DNA of 64,000 nt from a virus: positions 1 through 64,000 of IMG/VR virus record IMGVR_UViG_3300044996_000325. One strand, given 5' to 3'. Positions within the stretch are counted from its first letter, which is position 1, and every line of letters starts with the position of its first letter. Positions 40,578 through 49,110 of this stretch are shown in pieces. Below the pieces are notes generated by a model. The model did no database searches. It worked only from the letters and a program-made list of their open reading frames with translations, and had not been told where the DNA came from. A program made the translations under genes and the position numbers.

Positions 40578-42615
40578 CATCATCGACACCATCCGCTACG
40601 TCGTCGGACAGTCGACCGGGAACCAACCCCAGTCCGGCACCATCTACGCGATCAACGGCAACACGATCGACGTCTCTGTGCGCGGCTCTGCGGTCATTAT
40701 TCGGAACCTGCCTGTTGTCGGGGATGTCAATTCCCTGTACGTGGGCCAGTATGTCGACCTTCGCTGGCAGGGAACCCAGGTCGTTGCCATCGCGGTCCCG
40801 ACAACAGGAACCGTTCCGATCTCAGTATCGATCAATCCAGACGGAAGCACTCTCGAGAACAGCCCGGTTGGCCTGCGCGTCAAGGCGAATGGTCTTCAGC
40901 TGTGGCACCTTGCCTTCACGCCCGCCCTTGCTGGTCACACGCATATGGACAGCATGCAGCGTGCCGGCTGGCACACCGACGATGACGGCGCCGTTTTCCA
41001 GAACAACGTCCATATCCATCCGTCCGGACAGATCTCTCTTGGCTCTGACCCAGACATCATCAAGCTGGATGCGTCGCACGCGACCTATCGCATGTGGGCC
41101 GGGAGTGTCGACCCCGATCAGGCTGGTTTTGCTGTCGAGAAGGACGGCTCGGTGCACATTCGCCGTGGCGACATCACTCTCGGTACTGGAGATGATGTTC
41201 TCGTCGCCAGCTCGAGCGATGATGATTGGCGCCTGTGGATCGGTGATGACGATCCCGAGGCTGCGCCTTTCCGTGTGAATAAGTATGGTCAGGCCTGGCT
41301 CGACAGCGCCAATGTGTCCGTTGAGCTGCAGAGCACCAACTATGTCGAGGGTCTCACGGGCTGGAAGCTCGACCAGACTGGTCGCCTGGAAGCGAATGAT
41401 GCCGTCATTCGCGGCAAGATCACCTCGACCGTTTTTGAGCGCGAGACGATCTCTGCTATCTCTGGCCGCCTTGTTGTCACGGAGGCTGGTGTTCTTGTTT
41501 CAGACGTCGGAAACACAGACGAGACCATCGTTGTTGATCACCAGGCGTTTGGGGCCGGCGACGTCGTTCACCTGAAGTCCACGACCCGCCAGGAGTGGAT
41601 GGCGATCCTCGACGACGGAACGCCAGTCGATGGTGGTATCGAGTACTCTGTTGAGCGCGATGTTGACGGTGACGGTGCCGAAGTCTGGTACACCGGCGAA
41701 GCTGTATTCCGCGAGGGCAACGCCGTTCTTTCTGAGCAGGATGCCAAGTTTGGAGCTCCGTCTCCGTTCGGTACGACCCGTTTTGGTGGTAGTGCCTACA
41801 AGTCCTCTGGCGGCTTCCTCAAACTCGAGGGTGCTGCTGAAGAGGGCCCTTATTTCGGCGTTTCCCGCCGCATTGGCCCGGAGTACAACCAGGTCTTCGA
41901 TGCGGTTCGTATTGGTAACCTTGCTGAATTCCTGGACGTTCAGGATGATCACTATGGGATTGGCGTTGGTGATCTGTCCAGGTTCTTTCGTTACACCTAC
42001 GAGGACGGGCTCTTGATCCGCACCTCGTCCGGCGGAACGCAGATCGACGACAATGGTATCACCACGGACAGCTTGATCGTCCTTCCATCCGACGTTCCGG
42101 AATTCCAGGATGGTCAGGCTCAGCTGTACGTGAACGGTGACGAGATCCGCGTGCACTACAAAAATGGCGCATACGAGACCGATACCCTGTTGAATAAGCT
42201 GGATGGTCAGGCCCCTGTTCTGAAATCGGACAGCTCCTCTGACCGTATCGTTCAAGTCGTCCTGAATGGCTCCGTGGCTCTGACAACTTCTGACAGCGCC
42301 ACTGTTCCTGTCCCGTCCTCGATGAATGGGATGATCCTAAAGTCCGTCAGTGCCCGGTGCGGCACCGATCAGACTTCTGGAGCGTCCACAAGCGGAACTA
42401 TCGAGATCTCCGTTCAGAATGGCACGACCAACATGCTTACGACCAACTTGACCATCGATGTTGGCGAGTATTCGAGTGCCAATGCGGCAACGCCAGCAGT
42501 CATTGACGAGAACAACGATGGCGTCATTACCGGTGACGAGATAAACGTGGAAGTTGTTCAGTCTGGAACTGGAGCCAAGAAGGTTGTCGTGACGCTTGTC
42601 TTTGGGAACCCGTAA
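40564..42615 (+). CDS. Tail protein with EF-hand-like loop
   Basis: The protein has 683 residues from the ATG at 40564. The N-terminal 90 residues resemble an OB-like module (QSGTIYAINGNTIDVSVRGS). Repeated WRLWIGDDDPEAAPF-type segments follow. Near the C-terminus DENNDGVITGDE (residues about 648-659) matches a calcium-binding EF-hand loop at all ligand positions. A palindrome copy encodes VSDVGN (41498-41513). It is probably a tail-tip or fibre-base protein. Confidence 0.7.
   Translation: MQAYSIIDTIRYVVGQSTGNQPQSGTIYAINGNTIDVSVRGSAVIIRNLPVVGDVNSLYVGQYVDLRWQGTQVVAIAVPTTGTVPISVSINPDGSTLENSPVGLRVKANGLQLWHLAFTPALAGHTHMDSMQRAGWHTDDDGAVFQNNVHIHPSGQISLGSDPDIIKLDASHATYRMWAGSVDPDQAGFAVEKDGSVHIRRGDITLGTGDDVLVASSSDDDWRLWIGDDDPEAAPFRVNKYGQAWLDSANVSVELQSTNYVEGLTGWKLDQTGRLEANDAVIRGKITSTVFERETISAISGRLVVTEAGVLVSDVGNTDETIVVDHQAFGAGDVVHLKSTTRQEWMAILDDGTPVDGGIEYSVERDVDGDGAEVWYTGEAVFREGNAVLSEQDAKFGAPSPFGTTRFGGSAYKSSGGFLKLEGAAEEGPYFGVSRRIGPEYNQVFDAVRIGNLAEFLDVQDDHYGIGVGDLSRFFRYTYEDGLLIRTSSGGTQIDDNGITTDSLIVLPSDVPEFQDGQAQLYVNGDEIRVHYKNGAYETDTLLNKLDGQAPVLKSDSSSDRIVQVVLNGSVALTTSDSATVPVPSSMNGMILKSVSARCGTDQTSGASTSGTIEISVQNGTTNMLTTNLTIDVGEYSSANAATPAVIDENNDGVITGDEINVEVVQSGTGAKKVVVTLVFGNP
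41498..41513. repeat. Dispersed palindrome, copy 16 (in CDS)
   Basis: TTTCAGACGTCGGAAA, one difference from the consensus. It encodes VSDVGNT in the tail protein at 40564..42615. Confidence 0.9.
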
Positions 42616-43524
42616 ATGGCTCTTCCTTACTTGACTGTCTATAACGGCTCTGGCAGTGGATACAAGTATCCCAATGCCTACTACCCGATCGTGGCCAATA
42701 CGATCGAGGGATATACCTTTACCAGGTGGGCCGGAACGCTCTCCGTTCTTTCTCCAACCTCAAGAAGTACGAGTGTCTGGATTGGATCAGTCTCTGGATA
42801 TGTGCAGGCGTACTTTGCAATCAACTACTACTCCTACACTTATTCTGCTGGTCCGGGTGGCCAGATTGTGGGCCCTTCCAGCCAGTCTGTCGCCTATCAT
42901 CACGATGGCGAGTTGGTCGAGGCGGTTCCCAATGCAGGGTATCACTTCACGGCCTGGTCAGACGGTGATACCAATCCGCATAAGCAGCCAATCAACGTCG
43001 AAAGCAGCAAAAGTTACACGGCCTACTTTGAAGCCGACGAAGATCCTGGAGACCCGCATTACACCCTGACCGTAAACAGCGGCTCTGGTGATGGTTCGTA
43101 TGTTGCCGGCATCGCCGTCGAGATTGTTGCTGATGCGCCGGCTGTTGGGTATCACTTCACTCACTGGTCTGGTGATATTGCTGGCATCTCTGATGTCTAC
43201 GCTTCCTCGACCACGATCTTCACGCAGGCAGCCAATGCGGCAATCACGGCGAATTATGCCGAGGATAATCCAGGACCGTTTACTCTAACTTACACTGCCG
43301 GTTCTCATGGATCTATTTCTGGTGATACGCCGCAAACTGTTGCCAAGAATAATAACGGGTCCATTGTGACCGCTGTTCCAGATGATAGTTATGCCTTCCA
43401 GGCATGGTCCGATGGAGTACTCACTGCTTCCCGGCAGGAACTTGATGTGATTGCTGACATATCCGTTACTGCCAACTTTGTAATGCTTGAAAATACGAAC
43501 TTTCCTCAGATAAGGATATTTTAG
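42616..43524 (+). CDS. Tail fibre with InlB B-type repeats
   Basis: This 302-residue protein consists of about four copies of a beta-grasp-like repeat of roughly 70-75 residues. Each has a glycine-rich strand, GYxFxxW(S/A) and a closing VTANF-like strand (YHFTAWSDGDTNPH, YHFTHWSGDIAG, YAFQAWSDGV). This matches the divergent InlB B-repeat family of bacterial surface proteins. It is probably involved in host attachment. It lies between the tail protein and two further fibre genes. Confidence 0.8.
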   Translation: MALPYLTVYNGSGSGYKYPNAYYPIVANTIEGYTFTRWAGTLSVLSPTSRSTSVWIGSVSGYVQAYFAINYYSYTYSAGPGGQIVGPSSQSVAYHHDGELVEAVPNAGYHFTAWSDGDTNPHKQPINVESSKSYTAYFEADEDPGDPHYTLTVNSGSGDGSYVAGIAVEIVADAPAVGYHFTHWSGDIAGISDVYASSTTIFTQAANAAITANYAEDNPGPFTLTYTAGSHGSISGDTPQTVAKNNNGSIVTAVPDDSYAFQAWSDGVLTASRQELDVIADISVTANFVMLENTNFPQIRIF

Positions 43525-43532
43525 GAGGTGCC

Positions 43533-44669
43533 ATGGCCATTCCAACAGCTGTAAACTACCCGACATCCTTGGACGATGCTACTACTCTGTTTGGCGATCC
43601 CGTCAATCAGATTGAGCTCACGCTCGCCACTGGCATTGATGCTGATGATACCTCGATGGTTGTCTCCGAGGACATATCGTCAGTCAATGTACCGACGTTT
43701 CTGGCGTTTGAAACTGGCGAAATCGTTTATGCTGCGGCGATGAACTCGCTCTCAAAAACCTTCAGCTCCCTGACCCGCGGTGACATTCCTGCTCCGCACA
43801 ACGCGGGCGAGAAGGTAAGCCTGATCATGGTTGGGCAGTACATCTCCCAGCTCAAGAAGGCGATCATCGCCATCGAGACTATTCTGGCCATAAACCCGAA
43901 TGGTGCATCTGCCAGCGTGTCTGCCCGTATCAAAGCGATCGAGGACCAGAAGGCCGCCGCATCTGGTCTGGCCAGCCTGAATAGTTCAAGTAAAGTTGTT
44001 CAGGAGCCTGCCTCCAAGGCCACTGCAAATGGCATCGCATCACTGAACGCATCCTCGAAGGTCGTCCAGGACCCCGAGAATGCCACCGCCACTCCAACCG
44101 CATCCAAGATCCCGATCGCAGATGGAAGCGGAAAGCTGGATGGGTGGGTGACGCAAAGCAAGGCCGTCGCAGCGCAGCTCTTCCTCTCGGCTGCTGGCGC
44201 AACCCCTGCTACAACATCTGGCTGTGCCAATCCGAACACGAACGAAATGTCGACCAACAAGCAGACGATCAAGACTGCTGACTTCGACGCCTCCACTGAA
44301 GAGTACGCCGACTTCGTTGTATTGATGCCGTCCGACTGGGATGGTGGAACATTGACGGCGAAATTCGCCTGGATGCACGCAGCGACCACGACGAACTTTG
44401 GCGTTGTCTGGGGTATCAAAGCCAGGTCTTACGCCGATGATGAAGCGCTCGACCAGGCCTTTGGGACTGCCGTCACTGTCTCGGATACGGGTGGCACAAC
44501 GAACGATCTCTATGTGACTTCCGCGACCGGAGCAATGACCATTGGTGGAACTCCGGCTGCCGGAGGGCTTGTCGTGTTCCGTGTCTATCGAAAGGCTGCC
44601 GATGCTTCCGATACGATGACTATCGACGCCAAGCTGATCGGCGTTCAGCTTACCTACACGAGGTCATAA
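43533..44669 (+). CDS. Tail fibre or receptor-binding protein
   Basis: The protein has 378 residues behind a strong AGGAGGTGCC site. The N-terminal part (residues 1-115) is likely the attachment domain. Residues 140-195 contain two near repeats (GLASLNSSSKVVQ and GIASLNASSKVVQ). The C-terminus is a beta-rich head. A palindrome copy encodes FLAFETG. Target receptor unknown. Confidence 0.72.
   Translation: MAIPTAVNYPTSLDDATTLFGDPVNQIELTLATGIDADDTSMVVSEDISSVNVPTFLAFETGEIVYAAAMNSLSKTFSSLTRGDIPAPHNAGEKVSLIMVGQYISQLKKAIIAIETILAINPNGASASVSARIKAIEDQKAAASGLASLNSSSKVVQEPASKATANGIASLNASSKVVQDPENATATPTASKIPIADGSGKLDGWVTQSKAVAAQLFLSAAGATPATTSGCANPNTNEMSTNKQTIKTADFDASTEEYADFVVLMPSDWDGGTLTAKFAWMHAATTTNFGVVWGIKARSYADDEALDQAFGTAVTVSDTGGTTNDLYVTSATGAMTIGGTPAAGGLVVFRVYRKAADASDTMTIDAKLIGVQLTYTRS
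43698..43713. repeat. Dispersed palindrome, copy 17 (in CDS)
   Basis: TTTCTGGCGTTTGAAA, two differences from the consensus. It encodes FLAFE in the fibre protein at 43533..44669. Confidence 0.78.
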
Positions 44670-46006
44670 TGGCCGTCATTGCTCCTGAATGTTACTCAAC
44701 CGGAAGTACATACGGCACTTCCCTGACGTACAACAGCGGCGTTTTGGCCAGTGGCGTCAATCGGTTCATGTTGATCGGCTTTACTCTCGACAGTGTTGCG
44801 TCGGAGGGGCGCATCACTGTCACTGTTGGCGGCAAGAATGCTTTTTATATCAACGGTGGCACCAATAGCGGCGGTTCCTGCTACAACTTCCTCTTCGGCT
44901 TTTGGGTTCCAAACGGATGGAGCGGAGCAAAGTCGATCGTCATCACTCCAAGAACGTCGAACGCGACTATTCAGTCTGCCAATGCAACTTTCCCGGGCGT
45001 GAAAAGGCTTCGCTACTCTGGGGATGGCGGAAACACAAACAGCTTGTCTGTAACGTGGTGCCGGAATGGTGACACAGTGGTCGACTTCCTGGCCGGAAGT
45101 GGGGGTGGGTCATATACATCCCTCACTCCAGGAGCAAGCCAGACAAAGATCTGTGAAGATAAGGCTCGCCCTGGCATTGCAATGTCCTATGCTCTTTCGA
45201 GCGGAACGAGCATTACGATGTCGTGGACGCTGAACCCGTCGACAATTTCTACGATCAACGCCGTTGCCCTGGAGCCAGACGATCTTTTGCACCCAACGGC
45301 TCCCGTTCTTCGGTCTACCGCCTTTCCACAGGCAGTAGCAAATGGTGGTCGCGATATTACCGGGACCTCCTACACCGTGAATAGTGTATCGACACTTGGG
45401 TGCCGATCTTCGAAAAGCAAACTTGTTGCGTGCATTGGTATTCATGGATCGTCTGGCGACTTCTCTGGTTTTGCGTGCACTGCGACCATCGAGGGTGTCG
45501 GATACTCCATGACAAAGGTTGTTGAGGCAATCAAGTCTTCGTCCTCTCGGACTGCCGTTGTTATGTTCACTCTCAACAATCCTCCTGCTGGCGACGCAAC
45601 GCTTGCATTTTCGTGGACTGGATCTGCGGATGACGGCATCATTGAATGGTCGCTGTGGGACTATGCCGACACCCTTATTCGAGACAACGACAACTCTTCC
45701 GGAGACACGAGCAATGCTATTGCCTTGACGTCGACCACCATTGCATCCGATGTCTGCATTGACTTCTTCCACGGTTACGGTGCTTTACGAAACCCCGCAA
45801 GCGGGCAAACGCAGGTCGATAGTGGGGCCGCGGCCTGGTCGGAATACCATCGTCATACGTGGAAAGTAGCCACCACAACAAGCACAACGATGCAGATGGA
45901 CGCCGGAAGTTCAACTGCGTACGCATACACGTCGCTGGTTCTAACGCTGGCTCCACCCGACATCGGTGCCAACCCCGTTTCGATCAGCCCATACATGATG
46001 GTGTAA
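44669..46006 (+). CDS. Tail fibre protein with duplicated domain
   Basis: The protein has 445 residues. Two similar beta domains follow each other. The first has GTSLTYNSGVLASGVNRFML and VVDFLAGSGG; the second has GTSYTVNSVSTLGC, KLVACIGIHG and VCIDFFHGYG at matching places. It starts on the stop of the previous fibre gene. It probably forms part of the receptor-binding apparatus. A capsid decoration role cannot be excluded. Confidence 0.68.
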   Translation: MAVIAPECYSTGSTYGTSLTYNSGVLASGVNRFMLIGFTLDSVASEGRITVTVGGKNAFYINGGTNSGGSCYNFLFGFWVPNGWSGAKSIVITPRTSNATIQSANATFPGVKRLRYSGDGGNTNSLSVTWCRNGDTVVDFLAGSGGGSYTSLTPGASQTKICEDKARPGIAMSYALSSGTSITMSWTLNPSTISTINAVALEPDDLLHPTAPVLRSTAFPQAVANGGRDITGTSYTVNSVSTLGCRSSKSKLVACIGIHGSSGDFSGFACTATIEGVGYSMTKVVEAIKSSSSRTAVVMFTLNNPPAGDATLAFSWTGSADDGIIEWSLWDYADTLIRDNDNSSGDTSNAIALTSTTIASDVCIDFFHGYGALRNPASGQTQVDSGAAAWSEYHRHTWKVATTTSTTMQMDAGSSTAYAYTSLVLTLAPPDIGANPVSISPYMMV

Positions 46007-46018
46007 AGGAGACAAAAG

Positions 46019-47131
46019 ATGACAGGTATTGGTCTATACCCGAAACCCAACGGGGTGTGGGGAGCAGACATCAGCAAGTGGCAAGACGCTGACGACACCC
46101 CACAAATGGTCGACTTCGACAAGATGGTCGCTGCCGGGATGAAGTTCATTATCATCAAAGCATCCCAGCAAACCGCTGACCCGGACTTCGTTGAGAACTG
46201 GAAGCGCTCAAGGGCTGCCGGCCTGATCCGTGGCGCCTATCACTACCTCGACTGGCGCAAGAGCGAGATGGAGCAGGCAAAACTGTTCGTGGATCTTCTA
46301 CGGGCAGATCCTGGCGAGCTTCCGCCGTCCTGCGACTTCGAGATGGACCTGAACAATCCAGGCAGGGCTGTTGCGTCGGGAAAGCTGCACAACTTCCTAA
46401 CCTATGTCGAGCAGGAGCTCGGGGTCGTCCCGATGATCTACTGCGGCCCGTACTTCTGGATGGACTACGGCGGCTCAAATAAAGAATGGGCTCGATACGC
46501 GCTGTGGCTCGCTCACTACCGCCCGATTGCGTACGGAAAGCCGGCTGGTCCGATCGTCCCGCTGCCGTGGAAGACATACACTTTCTGGCAGTACGACGAT
46601 CTTGGGGACGGACTGAGGCTCGGCGCCGAGAGCAAAGAGCTCGATGTCAACGTCTTCAATGGCGACGAAGCTGCCTTCGAGGCGTTCGTCAAATCGGTTC
46701 GCTCCGGGTCTGGCTATCAGACGCCTGAAACTCCGGCGGAGCCGAAGCCGGAGGAGCCGAAGGGATTGGCCTACGTGGTTGACATTCCCGGCCTGAATGT
46801 CCGCAGCGGTCCCTCCACCAACTCTTCGGTCGTGAAGGTTATTCGCTACGGCGCTCCAGTTTCTGTCCTGGAGACGAAGGGCGACTGGGCTCGCATCGGC
46901 GCCGGCATGTGGGTGTACAAGCCCTACCTGAAGGCGGCGCTGCCTTCGTACGCCCCGATCTACGAGGTCAACGTCGGTGGCCTCAATGTGCGCAAGGGGC
47001 CAGGGACGAACTACGCAATCGTGAAGGTGATCTACAAGGGGACGCGGGTCGAGATCCTTGAGATCAATGGCGAGTGGGCCTGCATCTCTCCCGGCCAGTG
47101 GGTCTACATGCCTTATTTGAGGCAGGTGTAA
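46019..47131 (+). CDS. Endolysin: GH25 muramidase with two SH3 domains
   Basis: The protein has 370 residues. Residues 14-235 are a glycoside hydrolase family 25 lysozyme (GADISKWQ with D17, IIIKASQ, CDFEMD with D106, E108 and D110). A proline-rich linker (YQTPETPAEPKPEEPK) follows and is encoded in part by a palindrome copy. Two bacterial SH3 domains (GLNVRSGPSTNSSVVKVIRY and GLNVRKGPGTNYAIVKVIYK) end the protein and should bind the wall. It cleaves peptidoglycan at the end of infection. Confidence 0.95.
   Translation: MTGIGLYPKPNGVWGADISKWQDADDTPQMVDFDKMVAAGMKFIIIKASQQTADPDFVENWKRSRAAGLIRGAYHYLDWRKSEMEQAKLFVDLLRADPGELPPSCDFEMDLNNPGRAVASGKLHNFLTYVEQELGVVPMIYCGPYFWMDYGGSNKEWARYALWLAHYRPIAYGKPAGPIVPLPWKTYTFWQYDDLGDGLRLGAESKELDVNVFNGDEAAFEAFVKSVRSGSGYQTPETPAEPKPEEPKGLAYVVDIPGLNVRSGPSTNSSVVKVIRYGAPVSVLETKGDWARIGAGMWVYKPYLKAALPSYAPIYEVNVGGLNVRKGPGTNYAIVKVIYKGTRVEILEINGEWACISPGQWVYMPYLRQV
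46715..46730. repeat. Dispersed palindrome, copy 18 (in CDS)
   Basis: TATCAGACGCCTGAAA, one difference from the consensus. It encodes YQTPE at the boundary between the catalytic and wall-binding parts of the endolysin. Confidence 0.88.
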
Positions 47132-47132
47132 C

Positions 47133-47453
47133 ATGATCCTTCGTACCCCCCAGCTCATTGCGTTTGTCTTCTCGATCATTACCTGTGTCATGCTCGGGAT
47201 CTTTTCGTGGATGTTCCCACGGCACAGAAGGTTCACGCTTCCTTTGATGTCCTGGGTCCTTCACATGGTTATCGCGTATGCGGCCCTGGCGATCTGCAGA
47301 ACGAGGCCCGACTTCGATGCCGCTTTCTTCAACAACTGGTTTACCGCGATCACTCTCCACGCTCTCCTATTGATCGGAGTGATCGGTTCCGTGGAAATGT
47401 TCGACCATATCATCGAGACAAGAAAGGCACTCCGCTATGGACGTAACCGCTAA
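47133..47453 (+). CDS. Membrane protein, possible holin
   Basis: The protein has 106 residues with three hydrophobic segments (LIAFVFSIITCVMLGIFSWM, LMSWVLHMVIAYAALAI, TAITLHALLLIGVIGSVEMF). It lies directly after the endolysin, the usual place of a holin. No named holin family is recognised. Confidence 0.72.
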   Translation: MILRTPQLIAFVFSIITCVMLGIFSWMFPRHRRFTLPLMSWVLHMVIAYAALAICRTRPDFDAAFFNNWFTAITLHALLLIGVIGSVEMFDHIIETRKALRYGRNR

Positions 47454-47850
47454 AGACATCATCATCCCGCTGTCCGTGGCGTTGGTTCCTTCGGTCCTGA
47501 CCTACTTCGCGTCCAGGAACAAGACGAAGGCCGAAGCGCAGAAGACAATCGGGGAAGCCTGGGAGAAATACTGCGATCAAGTCGAGGAGCAGAACGCAAA
47601 GCTCAATGCTCGCATTTCCGCCCTCGAAGGCATGGTCTCTTCTTTGCAGTCTACGATCGCTACGCAGAACGACACCATTGCAAAGCAGAACCAGCGCATT
47701 GCAGATCAAGACAAGATCATCGCGGAGCAGGCTAGTAAGATCGCAGAGCAGGACAAGATCATCGCCGACCTCACCGCGCAGAACGAAGCCATGACGGCTC
47801 AGTTGGATCAGCTGGGGCATCCCCAGAGAAAGACGAAGAAGAATGAGTAA
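47437..47850 (+). CDS. Membrane-anchored coiled-coil protein
   Basis: The protein has 137 residues. A short N-terminal hydrophobic segment (IIIPLSVALVPSVLTYF) is followed by a long coiled coil with repeated QNxxIAxQD units (TIAKQNQRIADQDKIIAEQA). The design resembles i-spanins or lysis accessory proteins. It overlaps the previous gene by 17 bases. Confidence 0.7.
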   Translation: MDVTAKDIIIPLSVALVPSVLTYFASRNKTKAEAQKTIGEAWEKYCDQVEEQNAKLNARISALEGMVSSLQSTIATQNDTIAKQNQRIADQDKIIAEQASKIAEQDKIIADLTAQNEAMTAQLDQLGHPQRKTKKNE

Positions 47851-48088
47851 CCTGATCGAGATGCTCGGATGCAAAACCGAGGAGGAGGCCATCTTGAAGG
47901 TGCAGCAGCTGGCTGCCGTGCCTGTATCGGTCACCCTGGTTGGTACTGCTGATGGAAGCCTGTTTATTTCCACTACGGGCGATCCTCCGGTTGCTCTTGT
48001 TGAACAACTCCTTCTGAGAGGGCTTCAGCACTGTATTGAGCAAAAGGTCCATGCAAGTCTTCAGAAAACAAAAACAGCCCCCAATTAG
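47843..48088 (+). CDS. Unknown protein at the end of the lysis cluster
   Basis: The protein has 81 residues and overlaps the upstream gene by 8 bases. It has a strand-rich middle (VPVSVTLVGTADGSLFIST). Its stop lies inside the stem of the terminator at 48071-48102. No family is recognised. Confidence 0.68.
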   Translation: MSNLIEMLGCKTEEEAILKVQQLAAVPVSVTLVGTADGSLFISTTGDPPVALVEQLLLRGLQHCIEQKVHASLQKTKTAPN

Positions 48089-48102
48089 GGGGCTGTTTTT
48101 TT
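48071..48102. terminator. Bidirectional terminator between converging operons
   Basis: A perfect 12-bp stem AAAACAGCCCCC/GGGGGCTGTTTT (48071-48082 with 48088-48099) has T-runs on both strands. It ends the late operon and the leftward replication operon. Confidence 0.95.
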
Positions 48103-48103
48103 C

Positions 48104-48583
48104 TTATGATACCCTGATTGCCGTGAAATCATGGATCACGACACTGTTGATGGTGTGGTCCAGGGGGAGGACGCCGCTGAACTTGTACTTGTCTCTCTCG
48201 GGTTCGACCAGGGCGACGAAGACAGCGGCGGTTCTTACCTGGTCTTTCGACGCCGTGAGCTGGGATGCGATCTTCATGATCGGATCGATGGCCGGCCCCA
48301 GGACGTCGAAGATGGTGCGGGTGGTGAGCTGGAAATCCAGGTCGCCGTCGAAGATCCCGTCGTACTCGACGCCGATCGGCTTGACCCGCAGGAAGTAGGC
48401 CAGGTCCATGAAGTGGATCTTGTCCGGGAAGATGGCCAGGGTCTCGTTCAGTGGTTTCTCGTGGACCCAGCCGCACCGCGCCGCAGGATCTGCAGCGTTG
48501 TGAGTGGCAACGAGGCCGCGCCCCGAAATGGCGGCGCCGGCCTCGAAGCGTTCGACTTCAATGCGTAAAAGTTGATAAGACAT
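48104..48583 (-). CDS. Unknown protein, last gene of the replication operon
   Basis: The protein has 159 residues and starts at 48583 behind CTGGAGGCTC. It is an alpha/beta protein (SYQLLRIEVERFEAGAAISG, then DQVRTAAVFVALVEPER). No family is recognised. It is separated from the upstream gene by a palindrome copy. Confidence 0.75.
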   Translation of the reverse strand: MSYQLLRIEVERFEAGAAISGRGLVATHNAADPAARCGWVHEKPLNETLAIFPDKIHFMDLAYFLRVKPIGVEYDGIFDGDLDFQLTTRTIFDVLGPAIDPIMKIASQLTASKDQVRTAAVFVALVEPERDKYKFSGVLPLDHTINSVVIHDFTAIRVS

Positions 48584-48593
48584 GAGCCTCCAG

Positions 48594-48609
48594 TTTCAGA
48601 CGTTGGAAA
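48594..48609. repeat. Dispersed palindrome, copy 19 (intergenic)
   Basis: TTTCAGACGTTGGAAA, two differences from the consensus. It fills the gap between the stop at 48610 and the ribosome-binding site before 48583. Confidence 0.82.
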
Positions 48610-48894
48610 CTACTCAGACTTGCGCCGGCGGATCTTGATCTGCGGAGGATAGTCTTCCGAGACATCGACGAACTTTTTGTCCGGATCTAGCACTTCGACA
48701 GCCGCTTCTTCTACCGGGCTCTCGAACTCAGCCATCTCTTCGAGCAGCTTGTTGCTCCCGCTGTCTGGGGTGATTACGGCCACGACGCCGCCCATCTTCT
48801 CGACCGAGCAGATCAGCTTCTCGTCGTCGTAAACCTCGATGGCCGTGTAGTGCTTTCCGGCGCGCTGCCCGCTAACCATTTGAGATCTCAGCAT
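48610..48894 (-). CDS. Unknown acidic protein, 94 residues
   Basis: The start at 48894 overlaps the upstream stop as TAATG, with GAGGAG before it. The N-terminal half looks like a beta domain (HYTAIEVYDDEKLICSVEKM). The C-terminal half is acidic and ends in a basic tail. No family is recognised. Confidence 0.7.
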   Translation of the reverse strand: MLRSQMVSGQRAGKHYTAIEVYDDEKLICSVEKMGGVVAVITPDSGSNKLLEEMAEFESPVEEAAVEVLDPDKKFVDVSEDYPPQIKIRRRKSE

Positions 48895-49055
48895 TATACA
48901 CTCTCCTCTACGATTTGATTGCCCTCCCAGTGGACCGTTTTGCCCACGAAGGGTTCGTACTTTTCTCGGAGATCTTCTGGAAGTTTTTCGATGTTCACCG
49001 GGATCCGAGATATGCCTCCGTTTTCCCATACCACTACGTTTACGATTTGTGCCAT
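48894..49055 (-). CDS. Small protein, 53 residues, unknown
   Basis: The start at 49055 has AGGACGCAT upstream, and the stop overlaps the next start (TAATG). It begins MAQIVNVVVWENGG and may be a small beta-hairpin domain. It lies right after the hairpin that follows the Sak4-like gene. Confidence 0.65.
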   Translation of the reverse strand: MAQIVNVVVWENGGISRIPVNIEKLPEDLREKYEPFVGKTVHWEGNQIVEESV

Positions 49056-49081
49056 ATGCGTCCTATAATATGAAGAATTGC

Positions 49082-49107
49082 AAGAGGGCGGATCGCTCCG
49101 CCCTCTT
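49082..49107. terminator. Hairpin after the Sak4-like gene
   Basis: An 11-bp stem AAGAGGGCGGA/TCCGCCCTCTT (49082-49092 with 49097-49107) with a 4-base loop lies next to the stop at 49111. The T-run is short, so termination on the minus strand may be partial. Confidence 0.7.
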
Positions 49108-49110
49108 TTC

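Noticed and set aside
48246-48261. TTTCGACGCCGTGA as a palindrome copy
   Set aside because: Only the left part fits; the right arm lacks the GAAA end.
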